From: DATBRV01 sp036560145
GTDB lineage: Bacteria; Myxococcota_A; UBA9160; SMWR01
Direction of reading: 5' to 3'
NCBI GenBank assembly: GCA_036560145.1
Contig: DATBRV010000049.1
Coordinates: 33,224-97,223, forward strand
Length of the DNA stretch: 64,000 nucleotides
Part shown: positions 51,074 to 61,661 of the stretch, in pieces
Numbering within the stretch: position 1 is the stretch's first letter
Layout of the letters: each line of letters begins with the position of its first letter
Notes under the pieces: model-generated
Seen by the model: only the letters and a program-made list of their open reading frames with translations
What the model was told of the DNA's origin: nothing
The model's database searches: none
Program-made: the position numbers and the translations under genes

Positions 51074-52318
51074 CTACAGCCTCCCCAGCAGCAGCGCGGA
51101 CGTGCGGTCGCGCAGCCGCGTCCACCAGCGCCGCGCGGAGAGGCTCGCCTGGGTGATCGGGCGCGCCACCGCCAGATCCTCGTCGACCAGCCGCACCAGC
51201 TCGCCGGGCAGCGCTCCGCCCTCCACCAGCAGGTTGACCTCGTAGCTGTGCTGAAGGCTCTGGCGGTCGAGGTTCGAGGTGCCGACCACCGCCCAGCGGT
51301 CGTCGAAGACGGCGAGCTTGGCGTGCATCATGGCCACCTCGAACTCGTAGAAGCGCACGCCCTGCTCGAGCAGCTCGGGCAGGCGCGCCAACGCCCCCCA
51401 GCGCAGGATCGGATGGTCGCTCCAGCCGGCGATCAGCACGTCGACCCGCACGCCGCGCGCGGCCGCCGCGGCGAGCGCGCGTCGCAGCCGCGTGTCGGGG
51501 ACGAAGTACGGCGTCACGAAGCAGGCGCGCGTCTGGGCGCGCTCGAGCGCCCGGATCAGCAGCTCGCGCAGGCGCCGGCGGTGGTAGGTGGGACCGTCGG
51601 GGAGCAGGCCCAGCACCTCGCCCCCGGGCTCGTCCGGAACCGCCGCGGGGAACATCGAGGCGGGGTGGTCGGGAGCATCGGCCCGGAACCAGCTCTCCAG
51701 GAAGACCGCGTCGAGCAGCGCGACCGCGGGGCCCTGGATGCGCAGATGCGCGTCGCGCCAGGGGATGCGCTGCCCGGCGGCCGCCGGCGAGCCCACGTAG
51801 TACTCGTCGCCGACGTTGAGGCCGCCCGTGAAGCCCAGGTCGTCGTCGACGATCAGGATCTTGCGGTGATCCCGACGCCGCGGAGCCCAGCGCGGCCAGA
51901 TCCGGCCGAGCGGATTGAAGGCGACCGCGTCGCCCCCGGCTTCGCGCAGCTCCGCCAGCGCCGCCGGCGGGAGACCGAGCGATCCGACCCCGTCGAAGAG
52001 CAGCCGCACCTCGACGCCCGCGCGCGCCCGCGCCGTCAGCGCGCGCAGGAAACGCTGGCCGGTCTCGTCCGCGCGAAAGATGTAGGACTCGAAGTGGACG
52101 CGGTGCCGCGCGCCCTGGATGGCGGCCAGCATCGCATCCAGCCCGCTGCGGCCGTCGCGGAACAGCTCCACCCGATTGCCGCGGGTGAAGCGCACGTCGG
52201 ACGCGCGCAGCAGCTTGCGCAGGGCGGTCGGGCGCGGGATCACGCCATGCCGGCGCAATCCCGCGCGCAGGCGTTCGCCCGCGCCGCGCCGACGCTCCTC
52301 CCCCTCGAACCCCGCCAC
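51074..52318 (-). CDS. phospholipase D / cardiolipin synthase-like protein
   Basis: A 414-residue protein with two HKD motifs, HRKILIVDDDLGFTGGLN near 155 and HAKLAVFDDRWAVVGTSNLD near 340, as in bacterial cardiolipin synthases. It also has GARHRVHFESYIFRADETG and GPTYHRRRLRELLIRAL. It lacks the N-terminal membrane helices of Cls A and is like ClsB. It probably makes cardiolipin or exchanges phospholipid head groups. GTG 52318 starts five bases after the stop of the upstream triple-fusion gene, so they form an operon. Confidence 0.87.
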   Translation of the reverse strand: MAGFEGEERRRGAGERLRAGLRRHGVIPRPTALRKLLRASDVRFTRGNRVELFRDGRSGLDAMLAAIQGARHRVHFESYIFRADETGQRFLRALTARARAGVEVRLLFDGVGSLGLPPAALAELREAGGDAVAFNPLGRIWPRWAPRRRDHRKILIVDDDLGFTGGLNVGDEYYVGSPAAAGQRIPWRDAHLRIQGPAVALLDAVFLESWFRADAPDHPASMFPAAVPDEPGGEVLGLLPDGPTYHRRRLRELLIRALERAQTRACFVTPYFVPDTRLRRALAAAAARGVRVDVLIAGWSDHPILRWGALARLPELLEQGVRFYEFEVAMMHAKLAVFDDRWAVVGTSNLDRQSLQHSYEVNLLVEGGALPGELVRLVDEDLAVARPITQASLSARRWWTRLRDRTSALLLGRL

Positions 52319-52323
52319 GCGCC

Positions 52324-54474
52324 CTAGTCTACCGGGCGCAGCAGATCCGCCGCGATCGCGCGCAGCAGGGTCCGCCAGTCGTCTCGATCGGTGTGCACGA
52401 CGCGCCGCTCCGCTTCGGGCCACTCGGCCGGCGCCTCGAAGCGGGCGACGCTGCGCGGATGGAAGGCCGGGCCCGCGTCGGAGGGATCGCCCCCCTGCGC
52501 CTCGCGCCGGGCCAGGCGCTCCTGCGCGACGCCGGCGACGCAGCGCGTTTCGAGGAAGAACGCGCGCGCCCCCCGCTCTCGCGCAAAGCGCCGGGCGCGC
52601 TCGCGATCCGCCGCGCGCGACCAGGTCGCGTCGAGCAGCGCGATCCGGCCCGAATCGAGCACCGGCGCCGCGCGCTCGAGCAGGCCCGCGTAGACGCGCT
52701 CCACCTGCGCGGGGTCGTAGAGGCCGGCGTCGAGCGAATCGCCCGCGCGCGCCGTCGGCGCCATCGCCGCCAGCCGCTTGCGGACCCGGTCGGAGGCGAT
52801 CACGACGGCGCCCGCGGCAGCCGCGAGCTCGGCCGCGGCGGTGCTCTTGCCGGTCCCGACGACTCCGCCCACCAGCACCAGCGCGCCGGCTCCGCGCGCT
52901 GCGAGCAGCTCGAGCGCGAGCGCGAGGTGGCTGCGCGCGCTCTCGGCGGCGCGCGCCCTCTGCGCGGGATCGATCGCTGCGTCGGCGACCGCGATCGACG
53001 CCACCTTCGCGCGGACCGCGGCGCGATAGCTCGCAAAGCCATCGACGACCGCGTAGAGATCGAAGTCGTCCCGCTCGCGCGCGTAGACCCGCAGGAAGCG
53101 CTCCGCCCGGGCCGCGGCGCCGCGGTAGCGGAGGTCCATGGCCGGGAAGGCGACCTCTGCGGCGGCGTCGATGCGGCGAAGCGACTCGGAGAATTCGAGG
53201 CAATCGATTGCGATCGGATCCGCGTCGTCGCGCTCGAACCACAGGTGCTGGAGATGCAGGTCTCCGTGCGCATCGACGGCGCGGCCCGCGAGGCGCCGCC
53301 GCTCGAAGCGGTCTGCCTTCTGCTCGGCGAGGTCCGCGATGCCCGCCTCGAGGCGCGCCAGCGCGTCGCGGGCGAACAGTCCCGCGGGCGCCGCGCCGAG
53401 CAGCCGCAGGTTGTCCTGCGCGGGGCCGACGCAGCGCTGGCGCCACTCCCCGGCGCTGAACGGCGCCGGCGCGCCCAGGCCATGTCGATCGTGGAAGCGC
53501 GCGACGAACACCGCGGCGCGCTCGATCTGGGCGTCCGAGAGCGCTCCGCGCTCGAGCAGCGTGAGCGCGTCGCGCCCCGCGGGCAGGCGCCGCATCACCA
53601 CGCAGTGTTCGGCGTCCTCGCCGCGGTCCGGGGAGCGGACCAGGCCCTCGGCGACCGGGCCCACCCGCACGGGCGCGTGCAGCAGGGGCGCGACGCCCAG
53701 GTAGACGTCGGGGGCGAGGCGGCGATTCAGGACGACCTCGCGCAGACAGTCGGCGTTGCGCTCGCCGCGCGAGGTGAAGCGCACGAACCCGAGGTCGACC
53801 GACTTGCGGAACTTGTAGACGCGGCGGCCGGTGAGGAAGACGTGGGAGAGATGCGTCTGCACCTGCTCGACCGCCCTCCCGGCGCTGGCATCGTCCGGAT
53901 AGGCGCCCGGCGCGGCGAGCGCGCGCAGCTCGTCGGGCGAGAGCGCGGGAGGGGACTCCCCCGCCAGCGCGAGCTCCAGCTCGACCACGCCGCCCTCGAA
54001 ATGCGACCGCCTCGCGAGGCCGACGTCGCGCAAGAGCTGAAGCATGCGCTGGTTCTGCGGCAGCACTTTCGCGACGAAGCGGCGGATGCCGCGCGCGCGC
54101 GCCGTGGTCGCCAGCAGCTCGAACAGCAGCGTCCCGATGCCCCGCCCCTGGTGGGCGTCCTCGACCTCGAAGGCGACCTCGGCGACATCGCTGGCCACCT
54201 CGCGTTCGTAGCTCGCGACCCCGATCAGCCGGTCGCCGTCGAGCGCCACCAGCGTCTCGCGGCCCTGGTGGTCGACCGCCGTCGCGTGCTCGATCTCGCG
54301 CGCGGAGAGGTGGGCGTGCGGCGAGAAGTAGCGGAGGTAGACGCTCTCCTCGGACAGGCGGCCGTGCAGGGCGACGAGGGCGGGCGCGTCGCTCTCCCGG
54401 ATCGGGCGCACCTGCACGCGGCCGCCATCCGCGAGCACCTTCTCGCGCGGCCACGAGAGCGTCATCACGGCCAC
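52324..54474 (-). CDS. GNAT acetyltransferase / APH-like kinase / P-loop kinase triple fusion
   Basis: A 716-residue protein. Residues 1 to about 165: GNAT fold (VQVRPIRESDAPALVALHGR, acetyl-CoA loop HQGRGIGTLLFELL). About 185-500: aminoglycoside-phosphotransferase-like kinase with HGDLHLQHLWF at 401 and the following IDCLEF metal Asp. From about 530: P-loop domain of the AAA_33 type with GGVVGTGKST at 534-543. APH plus P-loop is known (for example Rv2004c of the DosR regulon); the added N-terminal GNAT is unusual. The start is GTG 54474 or ATG 54465. Confidence 0.87.
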   Translation of the reverse strand: MAVMTLSWPREKVLADGGRVQVRPIRESDAPALVALHGRLSEESVYLRYFSPHAHLSAREIEHATAVDHQGRETLVALDGDRLIGVASYEREVASDVAEVAFEVEDAHQGRGIGTLLFELLATTARARGIRRFVAKVLPQNQRMLQLLRDVGLARRSHFEGGVVELELALAGESPPALSPDELRALAAPGAYPDDASAGRAVEQVQTHLSHVFLTGRRVYKFRKSVDLGFVRFTSRGERNADCLREVVLNRRLAPDVYLGVAPLLHAPVRVGPVAEGLVRSPDRGEDAEHCVVMRRLPAGRDALTLLERGALSDAQIERAAVFVARFHDRHGLGAPAPFSAGEWRQRCVGPAQDNLRLLGAAPAGLFARDALARLEAGIADLAEQKADRFERRRLAGRAVDAHGDLHLQHLWFERDDADPIAIDCLEFSESLRRIDAAAEVAFPAMDLRYRGAAARAERFLRVYARERDDFDLYAVVDGFASYRAAVRAKVASIAVADAAIDPAQRARAAESARSHLALALELLAARGAGALVLVGGVVGTGKSTAAAELAAAAGAVVIASDRVRKRLAAMAPTARAGDSLDAGLYDPAQVERVYAGLLERAAPVLDSGRIALLDATWSRAADRERARRFARERGARAFFLETRCVAGVAQERLARREAQGGDPSDAGPAFHPRSVARFEAPAEWPEAERRVVHTDRDDWRTLLRAIAADLLRPVD

Positions 54475-54502
54475 CGACCCCGCGAGCGAAGATCCACCTG
54501 AG

Positions 54503-54590
54503 TGAACTCCGTTCGCCTTCGGCCGGTCTGAATGAGCTCCGCTCGCCTTCGGCTCGCTGCGCGCACTGCTTGCGCGCGCTTCGCTCGTTA
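54503..54590 (+). repeat. dispersed intergenic repeat, copy 2
   Basis: TGAACTCCGTTCGCCTTCGG, then a linker CGGTC, then a second unit TGAATGAGCTCCGCTCGCCT continuing to CTTGCGCGCGC. Same partial-plus-full layout as at 23238. It ends at the stop codon of the universal stress protein gene. Confidence 0.75.
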
Positions 54591-55037
54591 CGCCTCGCCG
54601 GTGGCCTTCAACGTGAGCACCGGACAGGGTGCGATCCGGACCGTTCGCTCCGCGACACTACCGAGCATCACGTGCTTGATCCCGGAGAGCCCCCGCGTGC
54701 CCATCACGATCAGGTCGGCGCCGATGCGCTCCGCCGTGCTCGCGATCGCCTCCGAGGGGAACATCGGCGAGACCTCGGCCTCCACCTCGAGCTTCTGGGC
54801 AGTCGCCTTCTCGCGCCACTGCGCGAGCTGCCGGGTGGCCGCCTCCCGGATGTCGCGATCGAAGCTCTCCGGAATCACCAGGCCGTAGGGCGAGATCGCT
54901 CCGACGTTGATCTGGTAGCAGTGGAGGAGATGGAGCTTCGCCCCGAAGGTCTTCGCGAGCTCGATCCCGGTCTGGAGAGCGCGTGAGGAATGGGTCGAGA
55001 AATCGATCGGAACCAGGATCTTGCGAAAGCCGGCCAT
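54588..55037 (-). CDS. universal stress protein (UspA family)
   Basis: A 149-residue single-domain USP. It has KILVPIDFSTHSSRAL at the start and the ATP-binding GTRGLSGIKHVMLGSVAERT (G-x2-G-x9-G-S) near the C terminus, so it probably binds ATP. USPs are common DosR and Anr targets. AGGAGG precedes the ATG. A sigma-54-type promoter lies 46 bases upstream. Confidence 0.92.
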   Translation of the reverse strand: MAGFRKILVPIDFSTHSSRALQTGIELAKTFGAKLHLLHCYQINVGAISPYGLVIPESFDRDIREAATRQLAQWREKATAQKLEVEAEVSPMFPSEAIASTAERIGADLIVMGTRGLSGIKHVMLGSVAERTVRIAPCPVLTLKATGEA

Positions 55038-55082
55038 ACATCCTCCTATCGGGCTCGCACCCGGCGAGCACTGCTACCTGAG

Positions 55083-55098
55083 AGCAGAACCCGTGCCA
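55083..55098 (-). promoter_or_regulatory. sigma-54 promoter of the universal stress protein gene
   Basis: On the minus strand TGGCACG (55098-55092), GGTT, CTGCT (55087-55083). One mismatch. The expected transcript start is near 55072, giving a leader of about 35 bases that keeps the AGGAGG site. Confidence 0.65.
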
Positions 55099-55193
55099 AC
55101 GCTCGCCTGCCTGGAGCGGGCGCTTCGCGAAGGATCCGCCCAATCGATCGGGGCGGCCAGGGGCGATCGACTGGATGGCTGTCCCTTTTCGCC

Positions 55194-55616
55194 TCAGTTC
55201 GGGTCCGAGATCGATCCGACGAGCTTCTCCTCTCGCCGCTCGTGCCCGCCGAGGCCGTCGAGGAATCGCGCGAACGCCCGTCCGGAGACCTCCGCGGGCG
55301 CCCGCTCCATCTCTTCCCGAACCCGCTGGAGCTCGGCCAGAAACCCCGCGTGCTCGCGCTCGAGCGCTTCCAGCTCCTGCGTCCGGGAAGGCGAGAGACC
55401 ATGCAGCGCCGGAAAGAAGACGCCCTGCTCGAGATCGAAGTGCGCGGCCAGCGCCGCGCTGAAGCGCTCGAGCGCGTGCTGCCCGTCGCCCCGCTCCCCG
55501 CGCTCGAGCGCGGCGGCGACTTGCTTGCGCAGCGCATCGAGCTGGCGGTGCTGCTCGGCGGTTTGCTGCGCGAGGCGCTTGACCCGGAGTCGCAGGCCGA
55601 TCTGGGTTGCGGGCAT
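55194..55616 (-). CDS. hemerythrin-like (HHE) protein
   Basis: A 140-residue four-helix hemerythrin-domain protein. Candidate di-iron ligands are in order: His in AEQHRQLDAL, His and Glu in AAHFDLEQGVFF, His in EREHAGFL, and His-x3-Glu in GGHERREEKL. It should bind O2 or NO or buffer iron. I chose ATG 55616 because the region before it reads as non-coding. It lies 156 bases upstream of the universal stress protein gene, on the same strand, and is divergent from the PhoB-like gene. Confidence 0.8.
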   Translation of the reverse strand: MPATQIGLRLRVKRLAQQTAEQHRQLDALRKQVAAALERGERGDGQHALERFSAALAAHFDLEQGVFFPALHGLSPSRTQELEALEREHAGFLAELQRVREEMERAPAEVSGRAFARFLDGLGGHERREEKLVGSISDPN

Positions 55617-55812
55617 GGGTTCCGATTCCCGGGTCTCGCGGCGTCTTCGAACGCGCAGGCCCGCACGGTACCTCAAGCGAGCGTCGACGCATGCTCCGGC
55701 CCCCGGGGAATGGCAAACGCATGACGCCCCCATGATGTTTGCGAGGCACGTGCCCCGGGCAGGCGCTCCGGTGCTTCCTGTGCGAGGAGCGCTGGGTATC
55801 CTTTCATCCGAC
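55617..55812. other. divergent intergenic region
   Basis: 196 bases between the hemerythrin and PhoB-like genes. It holds the short palindrome GGCACGTGCC (55753-55762). I see no Pho-box-like repeat (CTGTCAT) and no good -24/-12 element. Confidence 0.35.
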
Positions 55813-56493
55813 GTGGCGGAACGCATCCTGGTGATCGACGACGAGCCGGACCTGCTCGAGCTCGTGCGGGTGAACCTGCATCAGGCCGGCTATCGGGTGG
55901 AGACGGCCGAGTCCGGTCGCCGCGGGCTCGAGCAGCTGCGCCGCAACAAACCCGACCTCGTGATCCTCGACCTGATGCTCCCGGACATCTCGGGAACCGA
56001 GCTCTGCCGTCAGGTGCGCGCCGACGGCGAGCTCGCGCGCACCCCGATCATCATGCTCACCGCCAAGGCCGACGAGGTCGATCGCGTGGTCGGCTTCGAG
56101 CTCGGCGCGGACGACTACGTGACCAAGCCCTTCAGTCCCCGCGAGCTCACGCTGCGGGTCGCCGCCGTGCTCCGGCGCAAGCCGACCCGCGCGGGCGCAG
56201 CCGCCAGGCTCGAGCACGGCTCCCTCACGCTCGACCCGGAGCGGCACCGCTGCTTCGTCGCGGGGAGCGAGGTGCAGCTGACCGCCAAGGAATTCGACCT
56301 GCTCGAGCGGCTGATGACCCGCCCGGGCCGGGTGATGACCCGGGACTTCCTGCTCGAGCACGTCTGGGGCGCCGACATCTCGGTCACGGCGCGCACCATC
56401 GACACCCACCTGAAGCGCCTGCGCGAGAAGCTGGGACCGGCGGGCGACCTGATTGAGACGGTGCGCGGGGTCGGCTATCGATTCGCCGAGTGA
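55813..56493 (+). CDS. PhoB/OmpR-family response regulator
   Basis: A 226-residue regulator. The receiver has VIDDEPDLLE, phospho-acceptor Asp in LVILDLMLPDISG, TAKAD and Lys in DDYVTKPFS. The winged-helix DNA-binding domain has LTAKEFDLLERLMTRPGRVM, VWGADISVTARTIDTHLKRL and IETVRGVGYRFAE. It is closest to PhoB-type regulators and is followed by a PhoR-like kinase. GTG 55813 opens directly on the receiver; an ATG 81 bases upstream would add an unlikely N terminus. Confidence 0.9.
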   Translation: MAERILVIDDEPDLLELVRVNLHQAGYRVETAESGRRGLEQLRRNKPDLVILDLMLPDISGTELCRQVRADGELARTPIIMLTAKADEVDRVVGFELGADDYVTKPFSPRELTLRVAAVLRRKPTRAGAAARLEHGSLTLDPERHRCFVAGSEVQLTAKEFDLLERLMTRPGRVMTRDFLLEHVWGADISVTARTIDTHLKRLREKLGPAGDLIETVRGVGYRFAE

Positions 56494-56538
56494 GCGCTGC
56501 GCCGGCGGGTCTCGCCGCGCAGCGCCACCCGGGGACCC

Positions 56539-57933
56539 GTGTCCGAGAACCATCGCAAGCTGGTCGCCACGCTGGTGGGGCTGGCGATCTTCGCCGTGGT
56601 CGCGGCCGGCCTGCTCGCCGAGCGCGCGCTGCGCGGCGCCCTGCATCCCGCCGAGCTCGCTCCGCTCCGCTGGGCGTGGTTCGCCGCCGCCGCCATCGCC
56701 GTCGCCGCCGCCCTGCTGGTCGCGCTCTGGCTCTCCGGCAGCGTGCTGCGGCCGATCCGCGAGATGCGCCGGATGGCCTCCGCGATCGCGGCGGGCGATC
56801 TCGGTTACCGGCTCCCGCTTCGATCGGGCGAGGAGCTCGGCGAGATCGCGGCCGCGCTCCAGCGCATGTCCGAGCAGCTGCGCGAGCGCGCCGAGCTCGC
56901 GACGCGGGAGAAGGAGCAGCTGCAAGCGGTGCTCGACGGAATGGTCGAGGGCGTGCTGGTGGTCGACCCGGGGCAGCGGATCCTGCTCGGCAACCAGCAC
57001 CTGCGCGACTTCTTCGGCGTGGCCGCCGAGCTGCGCGGACGCACCGCGCTCGAAGCGATCCGGCATCCCGAGCTGGCGGAGGTGCTCAAGGCGGCCGAGA
57101 GCACGGACGGGCCGGTGTCCCGGGCGATCGAGGTGGTGCACCCCCTCTACCGCACGCTGCGCGTGCACGCCGTGCGCCTTCCCCCCGGCGACTCCACCAG
57201 CGCCGGGACGGTCGCCGTGCTGCACGACGTGACCGAGCTGATGCAGCTCGAGAAGATGCGCCGGGAGTTCGTCGCCAACGCGTCGCACGAGCTGCGCACC
57301 CCGCTCGCCGCGATCCGCGGCTTCGCCGAGACGCTGCTCGCCAGTCCCGCGCTCTCCGACGCCGACCGGAGGGCGTACCTCGAGGTGATCGACCGCCACG
57401 CGCGCCGCCTGTCCGCGATCGTGGCGGACCTGCTCGAGCTTTCGAGGATCGAGGGCCGCGAGACGAATCTCGAGCTCGCCGCGATCGACACCGCCAGGCT
57501 CGCGGAGACGCTGCTCCGCGACTGGGGACCACGCCTCGAGGAGAAGCAGCTCTCGGCCTCGCTGACGACGGAGCGCCCGGGGATCGCCTGGGCGGATCCG
57601 CAGGCCTGCGAGCAGGTGCTGTCGAACCTGCTCGACAACGCGATCAAGTACACGGAGCCCGGCGGCAGCATCGCCCTGCGGATCGGAGGCGACGACCGCA
57701 GCGTGCGCATCGAGGTCGCCGACACGGGAATGGGAATTCCGGAGCGGGACCTCGCGCGGATCTTCGAGCGGTTCTACCGGGTCGACCGGGCGCGCTCGCG
57801 CTCCCAGGGCGGAACCGGGCTGGGGCTCGCGATCGTCAAGCATCTGGTCCAGAGCCTGGGAGGAGAGATCGAAGTCGAGAGCCAGCTCGGACGCGGCTCC
57901 ACCTTCTCCTTCACCTTGCCCCGGCCAGCCTGA
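56539..57933 (+). CDS. PhoR-like sensor histidine kinase
   Basis: A 464-residue membrane kinase. It has two N-terminal helices (LVGLAIFAVVAAGLLAE and WFAAAAIAVAAALLVALWLS) with a very short loop between them and a HAMP domain (LRPIREMRRMASAIAAGDLG). A PAS-like domain follows (LDGMVEGVLVVDPGQRILLG), then the phospho-acceptor His in ANASHELRTPLAAIRGF. The ATPase domain has NLLDNAIKYTEPGG, DTGMGIP and GGTGLGLAIVKHL. The layout matches PhoR, which lacks a large periplasmic sensor. It overlaps the convergent Ppx gene by 23 bases. Confidence 0.9.
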   Translation: MSENHRKLVATLVGLAIFAVVAAGLLAERALRGALHPAELAPLRWAWFAAAAIAVAAALLVALWLSGSVLRPIREMRRMASAIAAGDLGYRLPLRSGEELGEIAAALQRMSEQLRERAELATREKEQLQAVLDGMVEGVLVVDPGQRILLGNQHLRDFFGVAAELRGRTALEAIRHPELAEVLKAAESTDGPVSRAIEVVHPLYRTLRVHAVRLPPGDSTSAGTVAVLHDVTELMQLEKMRREFVANASHELRTPLAAIRGFAETLLASPALSDADRRAYLEVIDRHARRLSAIVADLLELSRIEGRETNLELAAIDTARLAETLLRDWGPRLEEKQLSASLTTERPGIAWADPQACEQVLSNLLDNAIKYTEPGGSIALRIGGDDRSVRIEVADTGMGIPERDLARIFERFYRVDRARSRSQGGTGLGLAIVKHLVQSLGGEIEVESQLGRGSTFSFTLPRPA

Positions 57934-59380
57934 CGGATTCGAGCCCGAGCGCCTCCAGGATCACGCCCTCGCGCAGGCCCCAATCGCTCACCGTGATGCC
58001 GGGGAGCGAGAGCTCGCTGGCGAGGGTCTCGAGCACCACCGCCCCCGTCGGCAGCAGATCGGCGCGGGGCTTCTGGAGCCCCGGCATGCGCAGGCGCTCC
58101 TCGTGCGTCGATTCCACCAGCTCCGCCGCCACCTCGCGCAGCTCGGAGATCGGCAGGAAGAGCTGGTTCACGGCGCGCGCCGGCCAGGAGGTCCGGCGCG
58201 TGACGATCCGGCGCGCGAGCGCGGAGAGCGTCCCGCCCGCGCCGACGCACTCGACCCGGCGGCGCCGCGCGAGCCGGCGTGCGACCGCGGCGAGCGAGCC
58301 GCGCACGCGCGCCCGGATCGCGTCGCGCGCTTCGCGGGTCATCGGATCCCGGTTCACGAATTCGCCGTGCAGGCGGGCCACGCCGAGCGGGAGCGTCGCC
58401 TCCCAGTGGACCTCGCTGTCGTCGCCGAGCGCGAGCTCGAGGCTCCCGCCGCCGAGATCGATCCCGAGGGCCGGCCCGTCGCGCACGGCCAGCCGCTGGC
58501 GGAAGGCGGCGAACATGAGATGGGCCTCCTCCTCGCCGGAGAGAACGCGCACGGGCGTGCCCAGCGCCGCGCCGATCCGGCGCGCGAGCTGGCGGCCGTT
58601 GCGGGCGTCGCGCAGGGCCGAGGTGGCGACCGGGTAGAGCTGCTCCACCCGCGACGCGGTGGCGCGTCGGCGCAGCTGGCGCGCGACCTCGATGGCGCGC
58701 ACGCAGACGGCCTCCGGGATGTTCCCGCCGCGAGCGACGAGCGCCCCCAGCCGCAGCATCTCGCGCTCTCGCGCGACCCGGCGGATCTCGCCCGTCGGCG
58801 TCGCGTCGGCGACCAGCAGGTGGAAGGAGGTGCTCCCCAGATCGAGCACCCCGACCCGCAGCTTTCCGCGCGCCTGCGGCTCCGCATCTTCCAGCTCGCC
58901 GACCCCGGGCTCGCGCGCCTTCGCGGGCGGCGGCACGTAGCGGGCCCGGGCGCGCCGGCCGGGCTCGGCGTCCACGATCCAGACCGATCCCTTCTCGCAG
59001 ACCAGCTCGCGATCCAGGCGCAGGCCCTCGTCGCAGAGGCGCTCGATCACGCGCGGGATCACGTCGCCATGCGAGCAGAGCACGGCGGCCCCATCGCCCA
59101 GCTCGCCCAGCAGCTCGAGCGCGCCGCCGACCGAGCGGCCCGCGGAGAGCCGCCCGTCGAGCTGGATCGGGAGTCCGCGCTGCGCGGCGAGGGGTTCGAG
59201 CGTCTGGCGGCAGCGCAGGTCCGGGCTGGTGAGCAGATGGGAGATCGGCGCGCCGTCGAAGAGCTCGAGTAGGCGGTGCGCCTGGCGGTGCCCGCCGCCG
59301 GTGAGCGGCCGCAGCTTTTCCGGTCGACGCCAATCGCTACGGCGGACCGCCGCGGCGTGGCGCACCCAGTAGACCCTCAT
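57911..59380 (-). CDS. SixA-like histidine phosphatase fused to Ppx/GppA exopolyphosphatase
   Basis: A 489-residue two-domain protein. Residues 1 to about 165 form a histidine phosphatase: MRVYWVRHAAAVRRSDW (catalytic His), HLLTSPDLRCRQT, VLCSHGDVIPRVI. From about 190 it is a Ppx/GppA phosphatase: LRVGVLDLGSTSFHLLVADA, YPVATSALRDARNG, VLSGEEEAHLMF, GIDLGGGSLELAL and VGAGGTLSALA. The second part should hydrolyse polyphosphate or pppGpp. It lies 49 bases downstream of polyphosphate kinase on the same strand. Confidence 0.88.
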   Translation of the reverse strand: MRVYWVRHAAAVRRSDWRRPEKLRPLTGGGHRQAHRLLELFDGAPISHLLTSPDLRCRQTLEPLAAQRGLPIQLDGRLSAGRSVGGALELLGELGDGAAVLCSHGDVIPRVIERLCDEGLRLDRELVCEKGSVWIVDAEPGRRARARYVPPPAKAREPGVGELEDAEPQARGKLRVGVLDLGSTSFHLLVADATPTGEIRRVAREREMLRLGALVARGGNIPEAVCVRAIEVARQLRRRATASRVEQLYPVATSALRDARNGRQLARRIGAALGTPVRVLSGEEEAHLMFAAFRQRLAVRDGPALGIDLGGGSLELALGDDSEVHWEATLPLGVARLHGEFVNRDPMTREARDAIRARVRGSLAAVARRLARRRRVECVGAGGTLSALARRIVTRRTSWPARAVNQLFLPISELREVAAELVESTHEERLRMPGLQKPRADLLPTGAVVLETLASELSLPGITVSDWGLREGVILEALGLESVRLAGAR

Positions 59381-59429
59381 CCCACCCCCCCGGCTCGGCC
59401 GGGCGCCGGCGTTGATAGCGCCTATCGCT

Positions 59430-61574
<2,145 letters not shown>

Positions 61575-61661
61575 CGCGGTACCGATCCCCCCAAGGGCGA
61601 TGACGCTACCCCGCCCGGCCCATCTGAATCATGACTTTTTCGTGAAGATGGCCCGGATCCG

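Noticed and set aside
54475..54500. Possible -24/-12 element before the GNAT/APH/P-loop gene (minus strand TGGATCT then TCGC)
   Set aside because: Correct spacing but lacks the GCAC of the -24 box and the TGC of the -12 box seen in the other sites.
52393..54501. 702-codon plus-strand frame
   Set aside because: Antisense to the GNAT/APH/P-loop fusion; no domain and no ribosome site.
55617..55812. Pho box before the PhoB-like gene
   Set aside because: No pair of CTGTCAT-like direct repeats is visible, so autoregulation by a PhoB-type box cannot be claimed.
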